From Lachnospiraceae bacterium (lineage in GTDB: Bacteria > Bacillota > Clostridia > Lachnospirales > Lachnospiraceae): a stretch of 64,000 bases of DNA. Numbering within the stretch: position 1 is the stretch's first letter; each line of letters starts with the position of its first letter. Of this stretch, positions 34,812-43,225 are shown piece after piece. Made by a program: the position numbers and the translations under genes. The notes under the pieces were generated by a model. That model did no database searches. It was not told where the DNA came from and was given only the letters and a program-made list of their open reading frames with translations. The stretch is taken from NCBI GenBank assembly GCA_017434885.1, contig JAFSGE010000042.1:1-64000 (forward strand). Reading direction: 5' to 3'.

Positions 34812-36167
34812 ATGAAAATTTGGGAAAAGATAGAAGATAAACTGACTTATGTGAGAATTATCGCGTTTGGGTATTTGGTGGTGATACTGGCGGGAACAGG
34901 ACTTTTAATGTTGCCGATGGCCACAAGGGCAGGAGAAAAAACGGATTTTTTGACTGCGCTTTTTACGGCAACCACTTCAACCTGCGTAACGGGACTTGTG
35001 GTTGCGGATACGGGAAGCCACTGGACAACATTCGGACATTTAATTATTTTGATTATGATACAGGTGGGAGGACTTGGATTTATGACCATGGGAGTGATGC
35101 TTGCAATGGTCATGAAAAGGAAGATTTCTTTAAGAACACGTGGTCTGTTGCAGGAAAGCATGAATGGAATGCAGATGGGCGGAATTGTGAAAATGGTACG
35201 GTTGGCGCTGTTCGGTACTTTAATTATTGAAGCTGTAGGTGCGGTATTTTTGGCAATTCGATTTATTCCCGTTTTCGGAGTGGGAAGAGGAATCTGGTAT
35301 GGTATTTTTCATTCGGTGTCCGCTTTTTGTAACGCAGGAATTGATTTGCTCGGACAACATTACGGAGAGTATTGTTCCTTTGTGAATTTTTATGGTGATC
35401 CGCTGGTAAATATAACAATTATGGCATTGATTATCATTGGTGGTATCGGTTTTTTTGTTTGGAAAGATTTGAAGGTTAATAAGCTGCATATAAAAAAATA
35501 TGCATTACACACCAAAATGACTTTGTTTATGACACTGCTTTTGCTGATTGGCGGAACTTTGGTTTATCTGTTTTTTGAAAATGATAACCTGTTGAAAGAT
35601 ATGAATATAGGAGAGAAAATTCTTGCGTCCGCATTCAGCTCTGTGACAGCCAGAACGGCAGGATTTAATACCATTGATACGGCAGGCCTTACTAATGCGT
35701 CTAAGCTCTTTACGGTAGTACTGATGTTTATCGGCGGAAGTCCCGGCTCCACGGCAGGTGGTGTAAAAACGGTGACAATGCTGGTGCTTTTGATGTATGT
35801 GTGGTCAAATCTTCGGGCGAGTAAAGGTGTGAATATTTTTGGCAGAAGACTTGAGGATGATGCGGTAAGAAAAGCAAGTAATGTTGTAGTTATCAGTATG
35901 TTGCTTGCAGTGGTTTCCATTATTATAATTTGTTTTATACAGCCGGAATTGCCGGTGACGGATATTACGTTTGAAGTTTTTTCAGCGATAGGAACGGTGG
36001 GAATGTCAACGGGGCTTACCAGAGAACTTGGAATGGGAGCCAGAATAGTCATTGTATTGCTGATGTATTGTGGGCGAATCGGAAGTATGTCTTTTGCACT
36101 TTCTTTTACTGAGCGCAAAAAAGTGGCACCGGTGCAGTTGCCCGCAGAAAAAATATTAATTGGTTAA
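34812..36167 (+). CDS. TrkH/KtrB-family potassium transporter
   Basis: The 451-residue protein has the four half-helix filter repeats of the SKT superfamily, for example TTSTCVTGL near the N-terminus, SVSAFCNAGIDL, SVTARTAGFNT, and IGTVGMSTGLT. It is the membrane part of a Ktr-type potassium uptake system. It is followed 14 nt later by the regulatory RCK subunit gene. AAAGGA precedes the ATG; a small CCTTT/AAAGG hairpin at 34792-34805 could mask it. Confidence 0.9.
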   Translation: MKIWEKIEDKLTYVRIIAFGYLVVILAGTGLLMLPMATRAGEKTDFLTALFTATTSTCVTGLVVADTGSHWTTFGHLIILIMIQVGGLGFMTMGVMLAMVMKRKISLRTRGLLQESMNGMQMGGIVKMVRLALFGTLIIEAVGAVFLAIRFIPVFGVGRGIWYGIFHSVSAFCNAGIDLLGQHYGEYCSFVNFYGDPLVNITIMALIIIGGIGFFVWKDLKVNKLHIKKYALHTKMTLFMTLLLLIGGTLVYLFFENDNLLKDMNIGEKILASAFSSVTARTAGFNTIDTAGLTNASKLFTVVLMFIGGSPGSTAGGVKTVTMLVLLMYVWSNLRASKGVNIFGRRLEDDAVRKASNVVVISMLLAVVSIIIICFIQPELPVTDITFEVFSAIGTVGMSTGLTRELGMGARIVIVLLMYCGRIGSMSFALSFTERKKVAPVQLPAEKILIG

Positions 36168-36181
36168 AGGAGACTGGATAA

Positions 36182-36859
36182 ATGAAATCGGTTTTAATTA
36201 TCGGACTTGGAAGATTTGGTCAGCATTTGTGTCAAAAGATGGCAGAAATGGGGAATGAAATTATGGTAGTGGATGAAGTGGAAGAATGTGTGGAAGCAGT
36301 GATGCCTATTGTTACCAGTGCCAAAATTGCAGACTGTACCAATCCGGAAGTGTTAAAAAGTCTTGGTGTCTCCAATTTTGATGTGTGTTTTGTCTGCATC
36401 GGTACCAATTTCCAAAGCAGTCTGGAGGTTACTTCTCTTCTGAAAGAGTGTGGAGCAAAATATGTAGTTAGTAAAGCAACAAGAGATATTCAGGCGAAGT
36501 TTTTATTAAGGAACGGTGCCGATGAGGTGGTGTATCCGGACAGAGATATTGCAGAGAAGGCAGCAGTGCGTTTCAGCGCCAGTCATATCTATGATTATAT
36601 TGAAGTAAATCACGGCTTTTCTATTTTTGAGATACCTGTTCACCGGGACTGGGTAGGGAAAAGCATCAAGGATGTGAATTTCCGGGCAAAGTATAAAGCC
36701 AGTATTTTAGGATATAAGATTGGAGAAAACACACAGCTTATGCCGATGGCGGACCATGTATTCCGAGCAGAAGAACATCTGATGGTCATCGGTAAAGTTG
36801 AGGACATTGAAGAACTGTTAAAGACATTTGAACATGAAAAAACTAAGAGAAAGTGGTAA
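36182..36859 (+). CDS. TrkA/KtrA-family potassium channel regulatory subunit
   Basis: The 225-residue protein has a Rossmann RCK-N domain (GLGRFGQHLCQKMAEMG) that binds nucleotide, and a C-terminal RCK-C domain (residues 135-215). It gates the KtrB-like transporter. It is paired with the upstream transporter in an operon and overlaps the following gene by 26 bases. No membrane segment is present. Confidence 0.9.
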   Translation: MKSVLIIGLGRFGQHLCQKMAEMGNEIMVVDEVEECVEAVMPIVTSAKIADCTNPEVLKSLGVSNFDVCFVCIGTNFQSSLEVTSLLKECGAKYVVSKATRDIQAKFLLRNGADEVVYPDRDIAEKAAVRFSASHIYDYIEVNHGFSIFEIPVHRDWVGKSIKDVNFRAKYKASILGYKIGENTQLMPMADHVFRAEEHLMVIGKVEDIEELLKTFEHEKTKRKW

Positions 36860-37319
36860 ACACATATTAAGGGATATAAAAGAATACGGTTGGGCAGCAG
36901 TTATATTTGCGGTGTATTATGTGCTCGTACACTTATTTCGGACTGCATTTTGCCCGCTGATTCATGTGACGGGATTGCCCTGTGCAGGTTGCGGACTGAC
37001 AAGGGCTTTTCTTTTTATGCTTCGGGGAGAATTTGCAAGAGCGTTTTATATTCAGCCTATGGCATATGTTATTTTAATATTTTTGCTGTATTGCGGATGG
37101 TTTCGCTATATAAAAGGCACAAAAATTAAGGGATTTAAACCGTTGTTTGCCATATTGATAATTGCAATGCTTGCATTTTATGCGGTGCGCATGTTTTTGT
37201 ATTTCCCTGACAGGGTGCCGTATGTGTATACGCAGGACAATATTTTTGCAAGCAGATATCCGATGTATGGGGAGTTTGTTGAGGCGTTTGTTTCGTGGCT
37301 GAAATCTGTCAGAAGCTGA
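36834..37319 (+). CDS. DUF2752-family membrane protein
   Basis: The 161-residue protein has three membrane segments and the DUF2752 motif CPLIHVTGLPCAGCGLTRAF with its two paired Cys. The function of the family is unknown. The ATG at 36834 lies within the end of the preceding gene in another frame, so translation is likely coupled. Confidence 0.8.
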   Translation: MKKLRESGKHILRDIKEYGWAAVIFAVYYVLVHLFRTAFCPLIHVTGLPCAGCGLTRAFLFMLRGEFARAFYIQPMAYVILIFLLYCGWFRYIKGTKIKGFKPLFAILIIAMLAFYAVRMFLYFPDRVPYVYTQDNIFASRYPMYGEFVEAFVSWLKSVRS

Positions 37320-37384
37320 CAAAAATATGAATGAAAAAATCTGTTATGACAAAGCGAAGGATTGGTGTATGGAGTGATACATAG

Positions 37385-38074
37385 ATGAAAAAATACATGA
37401 AAACGATATTGGTAAAAACTGCACCGGTTATGGCGGGGTATCTGGTTTTGGGGCTGGGATTCGGTATCATTTCCGAAAAGAACGGTTACGGAATCGGCTG
37501 GGCCTTTGCCATGAGCGTGTTTATTTATGCCGGTTCCATGCAGTATGTGGCAATCAGTCTGCTGTCCGGTGGTGCGTCGGTGATGACTGCTGCACTCACC
37601 GCGTTAATGGTAAATGCACGTCATCTGTTTTACGGAATATCTATGATTACACCTTATGAAAAAGCGGGACGAAAAAAACCGTACCTGATATTTGCACTGA
37701 CAGATGAAACCTATTCTCTGGTATGTACGGGGGAAAGCCCGGATGGACTGGATTTTCAGAAGTACAGTTTCGGCGTTTCGCTGTGTAATCATATTTATTG
37801 GATAACCGGTTCGGTGCTTGGTGCGTGGGTGGGAACACTGATTCCGTTTGACACAAAGGGAGTAGACTTTGCCATGACAGCATTGTTTCTTACTGTTTTT
37901 GTGGAGCAGTGGAAGAGTACAAAGAACCATATTCCTGCATTAATCGGTGTGGGATGTTCCGTAATCTGTCTTTTAGTGTTCGGAAGCGAGAGTTTTTTGA
38001 TTCCGGCCATGATTACCATAGGGACATTGTTGTGTTTGGGAAGAAAAACAATAGAGAGAAAGGGGAATGTATAA
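37385..38074 (+). CDS. azlC: AzlC-family branched-chain amino acid permease
   Basis: The 229-residue protein has about six membrane segments with the AzlC patterns GLGFGIISEKNGYG and MVNARHLFYG. AzlC works with AzlD to export branched-chain amino acids. The stop TAA is followed directly by the GTG of azlD, so they are coupled. Confidence 0.85.
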   Translation: MKKYMKTILVKTAPVMAGYLVLGLGFGIISEKNGYGIGWAFAMSVFIYAGSMQYVAISLLSGGASVMTAALTALMVNARHLFYGISMITPYEKAGRKKPYLIFALTDETYSLVCTGESPDGLDFQKYSFGVSLCNHIYWITGSVLGAWVGTLIPFDTKGVDFAMTALFLTVFVEQWKSTKNHIPALIGVGCSVICLLVFGSESFLIPAMITIGTLLCLGRKTIERKGNV

Positions 38075-38404
38075 GTGAATGCAGCATATTCGATTACAAT
38101 AATAGCAGTGATTGCAGCTGTTACCGCATTGCTTCGTTTCCTGCCTTTCTGTATTTTCGGCGGAAAAGGAAAAACACCGGAGGTCATTATCTATCTTGGA
38201 CGGGTGCTGCCCTTTGCCATTATGGGAATGCTCGTGGTGTATTGCTTGAAACAGATATCGTTTGTGAAAGCACCGTTCGGTGCGCCGGAGTTTTTAGCCG
38301 GCGCAGTTGTGGTGTTGTTACATAATTGGAAACGGAATACATTGCTCAGTATTGTAACGGGAACGGTGCTTTATATGATTTTGATTCAGTTTGTATTTGT
38401 GTAA
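38075..38404 (+). CDS. azlD: AzlD-family branched-chain amino acid transport subunit
   Basis: The 109-residue protein has three to four membrane segments and AzlD signatures LRFLPFCIF and GRVLPFAIMGMLVVYCL. It begins at GTG directly after azlC and forms the transporter with it. Confidence 0.85.
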   Translation: MNAAYSITIIAVIAAVTALLRFLPFCIFGGKGKTPEVIIYLGRVLPFAIMGMLVVYCLKQISFVKAPFGAPEFLAGAVVVLLHNWKRNTLLSIVTGTVLYMILIQFVFV

Positions 38405-38427
38405 GTCGTCAGCACGGGCAGAAATGC

Positions 38428-39294
38428 TTAGCTGTTGCGCATCCACCTGCCGGAAGCACCGCAGGGAAGGATAAGTCCGTTAGAAGAAACCGGAAGTCCG
38501 ATTTCGGAAGCTTCTACGTGACCGCCCAGTTTTTTTACTACGGTGGTGTTAATCATGTAGGAAAGAACAGCAGGCTGCAGTCCGGTAGTGTAGGAATTAA
38601 TTAAGAAGAAAAGTGCATCATCAGAGAGTAACTTGGTGGTGAGTTCAATGAAAGGATAAATGCTTTCTTCAATTTTCCAGATTTCACCTTTAGGGCCTCT
38701 GCCGTAAGAGGGAGGGTCCATAATAATTCCGTCGTAGGTATTGCCGCGGCGGATTTCTCTTTCTACAAATTTTACGCAGTCGTCCACAAGCCAGCGGATG
38801 GGTGCATCGGAAAGACCGGATGCGGCTGCATTTTCTTTTGCCCAGTTTACCATGCCTTTGGAGGCATCAACGTGAGTAACGGCAGCGCCTGCTTTTGCGG
38901 CAGACAAGGTAGCACCGCCGGTATAGGCGAAAAGGTTTAAAACCTTGACAGGACGGTTTGCTTTTTTGATAATGTCGGAAAACCAGTCCCAGTTGGTTGC
39001 CTGTTCAGGAAAAAGTCCGGTGTGCTTAAAACTGAAAGGTTTCAGATGGAAGGTCAGTTCTTTGTAGTGAATGCTCCATTCCTCGGGAAGGTTAAAAAAC
39101 TCCCATTCACCGCCGCCTTTGGAACTGCGGTGATAGTGACCGTTCCTTTTCTTCCATCCGGGATTTGTTTTGGGGGTGTTCCAAATAACCTGCGGGTCGG
39201 GACGGACCAAAAGGTACTTGCCCCAGCGTTCTAACTTTTCTCCGCAGGAAGTGTCAATTACTTCATAATCTTTCCAGTTATCAGCTATCCACAT
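38428..39294 (-). CDS. Class I SAM-dependent methyltransferase, RlmI/RlmK-like
   Basis: The 288-residue protein has a short N-terminal part and a Rossmann fold with VLNLFAYTGGATLSAAKAGA (SAM motif I), DASKGMVNWAKENA and the DPPSYGRGP motif IV. Such enzymes methylate RNA, typically C5 of cytosine or related bases in 23S rRNA. It lacks the PUA domain of full RlmI and may have another RNA target. The ATG has an AAAGGA site upstream. Confidence 0.8.
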   Translation of the reverse strand: MWIADNWKDYEVIDTSCGEKLERWGKYLLVRPDPQVIWNTPKTNPGWKKRNGHYHRSSKGGGEWEFFNLPEEWSIHYKELTFHLKPFSFKHTGLFPEQATNWDWFSDIIKKANRPVKVLNLFAYTGGATLSAAKAGAAVTHVDASKGMVNWAKENAAASGLSDAPIRWLVDDCVKFVEREIRRGNTYDGIIMDPPSYGRGPKGEIWKIEESIYPFIELTTKLLSDDALFFLINSYTTGLQPAVLSYMINTTVVKKLGGHVEASEIGLPVSSNGLILPCGASGRWMRNS

Positions 39295-39440
39295 GATAAT
39301 GAGTCCTTTCGTGTATCTATAGTTTAAATAGTAATGTTCAAAATATTTATCAATATAGATAATAGAGAAAATCGGTTAAAAAAGCAAGAGAATTGTGGTA
39401 TGCTGTAAAAGAAGTGTATCCTTTTGAGGGGGCTTATAAA

Positions 39441-40865
39441 ATGAAAAAAAAGATTTGTGCCGGTTGTCATAAGGAGAATTGTGACGGTTGCCGGCTTTGG
39501 GGAGAAGGAAAAATAAATAACGGAAAAGAAAAGGCGCAGGTGCTGCCGCCTACTGTAACGACGGAAGTCAGGAGCGGTTTTGGAATTGCATTTGATATCG
39601 GAACCACTACGGTGGCTGCGTCATTGTGGGACCTTAGAAGCGGAACGTGGATGGGAACGGAAAGCTGTGTGAATCCCCAGAGGATTTACGGCGGTGATAT
39701 TATCAGCAGAGTTACGTATGCCATGGAACATGAGGATGGTCTTGATAAGATGAGCTACATGATAAAAGAGACCATGGAAGAACTGGCAGTGCGACTGGAA
39801 GAAAATGCCGCTGTTTATTTATCGGAAGAAACAAATTCTGTTTGCCCGGAGGCGATTACGAAAGTGGTGGCGGTAGGAAATACGGTGATGTGTCAGATTC
39901 TGGCGGGAATTTCCTTAGAAGGTCTTTCCAAAGCACCTTTCATGGAAGGGTATGGAGGTGTCATAAGAAAAAACGGTAGCGAAATGGGATTTAAAAGGCT
40001 GAAGAATGCGGAAATTGTCATTCTTCCGCCTGTCGGAGGATACGTAGGAGCGGATGCTCTTTCTGTATATACTTACGTGGCGACAACGGACAAGCGAAAG
40101 AATATTTTGATTGTGGATGTGGGAACAAACGGTGAGATGATCCTGATAGGAGAGAAGGAGGTATATGCCTGCTCGGCGGCAGCAGGACCGGCACTGGAGG
40201 GTGCAGCAATATCCCGGGGAATGGTGGCAGCTCCCGGTGCCGTTTGCCGTGTGAGAGTGGCAGGAAATTTTCCCGTTGAGGATATTTACTGTGATGTAAT
40301 CGGAGGCGGTGATGCGAAAGGGATTTGCGGTTCCGGACTGCTGGATACCCTTGCCCTGCTTAGAAAACTGGAAGTGGTAGATGCGGACGGCTACCTGCGA
40401 AGCGCTAAGGAAGCGTCTGCATCAGGAGGAAAAGAGCGGATTTGCAGAAGAGTGGAAGAGGGAGAGGAAAGACAATTTCTGCTTACAGGGGAGGAAAATC
40501 CCGTATATCTTACTGCAAGTGATATCAGGCAATTGCAGCTCTCCAAAGGTGCTATCCGTGCAGGAATAGAAGTTCTGCTGAAAAAAGCAGGGGTAAGTGC
40601 AGGGGAGATTACCTGTTTGTATCTGGCAGGTGCCTTCGGAAATCATATATGTCCGGCAAGTGCTTTGGCAATAGGACTGTTACCGGAAATGGATGAGGAA
40701 AAAATAATCGGTGTCGGAAACGGTGCGGGACTTGGTGCGTCCATGGCATTGTGCTCTGAAGAAGTGATAGAATGGGCAGAGAAAGCGGCCGGGCAGATCA
40801 GACATGTAGAACTTGCCGGGGAAGAAGACTTTCAGGAGAAGTTTATGGCATGCCTTGCTTTTTGA
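39441..40865 (+). CDS. DUF4445/ASKHA-domain protein, RACo-like activator
   Basis: The 474-residue protein has the ASKHA ATPase core: GFGIAFDIGTTTVAASLWDL near the start, VVAVGNTVM, ILIVDVGTNGEMIL, and LYLAGAFGNHI. Such proteins reactivate corrinoid proteins using ATP and an iron-sulfur centre. Instead of the usual [2Fe-2S] domain, this one has a short N-terminal Cys set (Cys6,9,14,17) that may bind a different metal centre. ATG 39441 follows GAGGGGG. No methyltransferase or corrinoid genes are in the window, so its partner is unclear. Confidence 0.8.
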   Translation: MKKKICAGCHKENCDGCRLWGEGKINNGKEKAQVLPPTVTTEVRSGFGIAFDIGTTTVAASLWDLRSGTWMGTESCVNPQRIYGGDIISRVTYAMEHEDGLDKMSYMIKETMEELAVRLEENAAVYLSEETNSVCPEAITKVVAVGNTVMCQILAGISLEGLSKAPFMEGYGGVIRKNGSEMGFKRLKNAEIVILPPVGGYVGADALSVYTYVATTDKRKNILIVDVGTNGEMILIGEKEVYACSAAAGPALEGAAISRGMVAAPGAVCRVRVAGNFPVEDIYCDVIGGGDAKGICGSGLLDTLALLRKLEVVDADGYLRSAKEASASGGKERICRRVEEGEERQFLLTGEENPVYLTASDIRQLQLSKGAIRAGIEVLLKKAGVSAGEITCLYLAGAFGNHICPASALAIGLLPEMDEEKIIGVGNGAGLGASMALCSEEVIEWAEKAAGQIRHVELAGEEDFQEKFMACLAF

Positions 40866-40929
40866 AACAAAGTTTGCTAGTATCATAAAGGTATTAAGCG
40901 GAATATACAAAGGGAAAAGGAACTGATAA

Positions 40930-41739
40930 ATGGACAGAGCATTTTTAAAAGATAAAAAAAGAATTGTAGTGAAAATCGGTACTTCCACGATTACCCATGA
41001 GGAGACCGGAAACTTAAATCTGGATAAACTGGAAAAGTTTGTAAGAGTGCTTACAGATTTGCACAATCAGAATAAAGAAGTGGTTGTGGTATCCTCCGGT
41101 GCGGTAGGCGCAGGAAGAAAGGCTCTCGGAATTCAGGGAAAGCCGAAGACATTATCTGTCAAGCAGGCATGTGCGGCAGTGGGACAGGCAAGACTGATGA
41201 TGATTTATCAGAAGTTTTTTGCAGAGTATAACCAGACCATTGCACAGATTCTGATTACCAAAAGAATTATGATAAACGATATCAGCCGTACCAATGCTGA
41301 GAATACTTTCCACGAGTTGCTTAGTATGGGAGTGATTCCCATTGTCAATGAAAATGACCCCATTTCCACAGACCAGATTGGTGATGAAATTTTTGGGGAT
41401 AATGATACTCTTTCTGCCAACGTGGCAGAACTGGTAAATGCAGACCTTTTGATTCTGCTTTCCGATATCGACGGACTTTACACGGATGACCCCAGAAACA
41501 ATAAAGATGCGAAGTTTATCAGCTATGTAGAAAATATAGACGGCGACTTAGAGGCCATGGCCAAGGGCGCTGAAAGTACATTCGGAACCGGTGGCATGAC
41601 GACCAAAGTCGCCGCAGCTAAAATTGCAAATGAAGCCGGGGTGGATATGGTCATCGCCAATGGCGACGATGTCCATAACGTTACCCGGATTTTAAACGGT
41701 GAGCAGGTAGGAACCTTATTTAAGGCTGTGAATAAATAA
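40930..41739 (+). CDS. proB: Glutamate 5-kinase
   Basis: The 269-residue protein has the amino acid kinase fold with VVKIGTSTITHE near the start, VVVSSGAVGAGRKAL, and the nucleotide-binding TGGMTTKVAAA. It phosphorylates glutamate as the first step of proline synthesis. It is the short form without the C-terminal PUA domain. It overlaps the convergent DUF1015 gene by 24 bases. No proA gene is in the window. Confidence 0.9.
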   Translation: MDRAFLKDKKRIVVKIGTSTITHEETGNLNLDKLEKFVRVLTDLHNQNKEVVVVSSGAVGAGRKALGIQGKPKTLSVKQACAAVGQARLMMIYQKFFAEYNQTIAQILITKRIMINDISRTNAENTFHELLSMGVIPIVNENDPISTDQIGDEIFGDNDTLSANVAELVNADLLILLSDIDGLYTDDPRNNKDAKFISYVENIDGDLEAMAKGAESTFGTGGMTTKVAAAKIANEAGVDMVIANGDDVHNVTRILNGEQVGTLFKAVNK

Positions 41740-42954
41740 GCCGCTTCGAAGCTTAGGTTCAAACCATGTGGATTTGGGAGGCATTAACAGTCCGGCATCC
41801 GCTACGGAGAGAAGCTCGGTAATGGATGTGGGATACATGGAAAATGCAACTGTCATATCCTCGGAAACACGTTTTTCAAGTTCGGCAAGCCCTCTGATAC
41901 CGCCAACAAAGTCAATGCGGTTATCGGTTCTGGGGTCTTCAATTCCCAAAATGGGCTTAAGCAAAGCATTCTGCAGAACGGAAACATCAAGACCTTCTAC
42001 AGGGTCATCGGACATAAGAGATGCATCTGCAGTAAGCAGATACCAGTTACCGTCAAGATACATACCAAAGGTTCCTTTTTCTTTCGGAGAAACGGGAGCC
42101 TTTTCTAATGTTACCTTGAAACCGGCATCTTCGACAGCTTTAAGGAAATCTTCCTTAGAAAGACCCTTTAAGTCCTTAACCACTCTGTTGTAAGGAAGAA
42201 TGGCAAGCTGGTCATCAGGGAACAGCACGGAGAGAAAACGGTTAAATTCTTCATCTCCTGTATAAGCGGGATTTGCTTCGCGGCGTTTTAAACCTACTTT
42301 GACAGCAGAGGCACATCTGTGGTGTCCGTCTGCAATGTATGTACAGGGAACTTCGCTAAACAATGCTTTTAATTGTGCAATCATATTTTCGTCAGAAATA
42401 CACCATGCTTTGTGAGTAATGCCGTCATCTGCTGTGAAGTCGTAAAGAGGTGTTTTAGATTTTTCGCTTTCTACGATTTCGTTGATGGCAGAAACAGAGC
42501 GGTAAGCAAGGAAAATGGGACCGGTATGAGCCTCTGTGGTATCTACATGGCGGATACGGTCAATTTCCTTTTCTTCTCTGGTGTTTTCATGCTTTTTAAT
42601 AATTTGATTCTGATAGTCGTCAATGTCGGAGCAGGCAACAATACCTGTCTGGGAACGTCCATCCATAATAAGCTCATAGATATAGTAACATTCTGTTTCT
42701 TCTATTACATAGTTACCCTTTGCGATTCCTTCGTCTAGCATTTCCTTTGCTTTGGCATAAACGCGGTCATCATATGTACTGACATCATCGGGAAACTGTG
42801 TTTCCGCCCTGTCGATGGCGAGAAAGGATAAGGGTTCTTTTTTTACGATTTCCAAAGCTTCTTTACGATTATAAACATCATAAGGAAGGGCAGCGATGCG
42901 GCTTACCAGCTCAGGAGCCGGGCGAACGCTTTTAAATGGGGTTACTTTAGGCAT
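41716..42954 (-). CDS. DUF1015-family protein
   Basis: The 412-residue protein has the family hallmarks: FKSVRPAPELVSRIAALPYDV at the N-terminus, HRCASAVKVG and the histidine in YIADGHH around residue 215, and a C-terminal region with IDFVGGIRGLAEL. A phosphatase- or PLP-related role has been suggested but is not established. It starts after GGAGGAATT. Its 3' end overlaps proB on the other strand. Confidence 0.85.
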   Translation of the reverse strand: MPKVTPFKSVRPAPELVSRIAALPYDVYNRKEALEIVKKEPLSFLAIDRAETQFPDDVSTYDDRVYAKAKEMLDEGIAKGNYVIEETECYYIYELIMDGRSQTGIVACSDIDDYQNQIIKKHENTREEKEIDRIRHVDTTEAHTGPIFLAYRSVSAINEIVESEKSKTPLYDFTADDGITHKAWCISDENMIAQLKALFSEVPCTYIADGHHRCASAVKVGLKRREANPAYTGDEEFNRFLSVLFPDDQLAILPYNRVVKDLKGLSKEDFLKAVEDAGFKVTLEKAPVSPKEKGTFGMYLDGNWYLLTADASLMSDDPVEGLDVSVLQNALLKPILGIEDPRTDNRIDFVGGIRGLAELEKRVSEDMTVAFSMYPTSITELLSVADAGLLMPPKSTWFEPKLRSGLFIHSLK

Positions 42955-43110
42955 AATAATTCCTCCGTTGTAAAAATGATTTCTGTTAAATTATACGTTT
43001 CTTGGCAAGCGGTGTCAAATGAAACAATAAAAGGGAAAAGGATTTGCCTGTGCCGGGAGAAATAGTGAGGCTGTAACGCTGTGATACTGCATCATGCTAA
43101 AATATTTTTG

Positions 43111-43139
43111 TTGACGTAATGCAGAGAGTCATATATATT
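43111..43139 (+). promoter_or_regulatory. Promoter of putP
   Basis: TTGACG (43111-43116) and TATATT (43134-43139) are 17 nt apart. The leader that follows has two similar tandem hairpins, AGAGT with ACTCT (43176-43188) and AAAGAGC with GCTCTTT (43190-43205), just before the ribosome binding site. Confidence 0.75.
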
Positions 43140-43225
43140 TATAAGAAGAAAAAGTTGTAATACATAAGTGTTAAAAGAGTAGGACTCTAAAAGAGCAGGC
43201 TCTTTGGAAAGTTGAGGGTAAAGAT

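Noticed and set aside
43170..43210. Guanidine-II (mini-ykkC) riboswitch before putP
   Set aside because: There are two tandem hairpins, but their loops are AGG and AG rather than the conserved ACGR, and the downstream gene is not a guanidine exporter.
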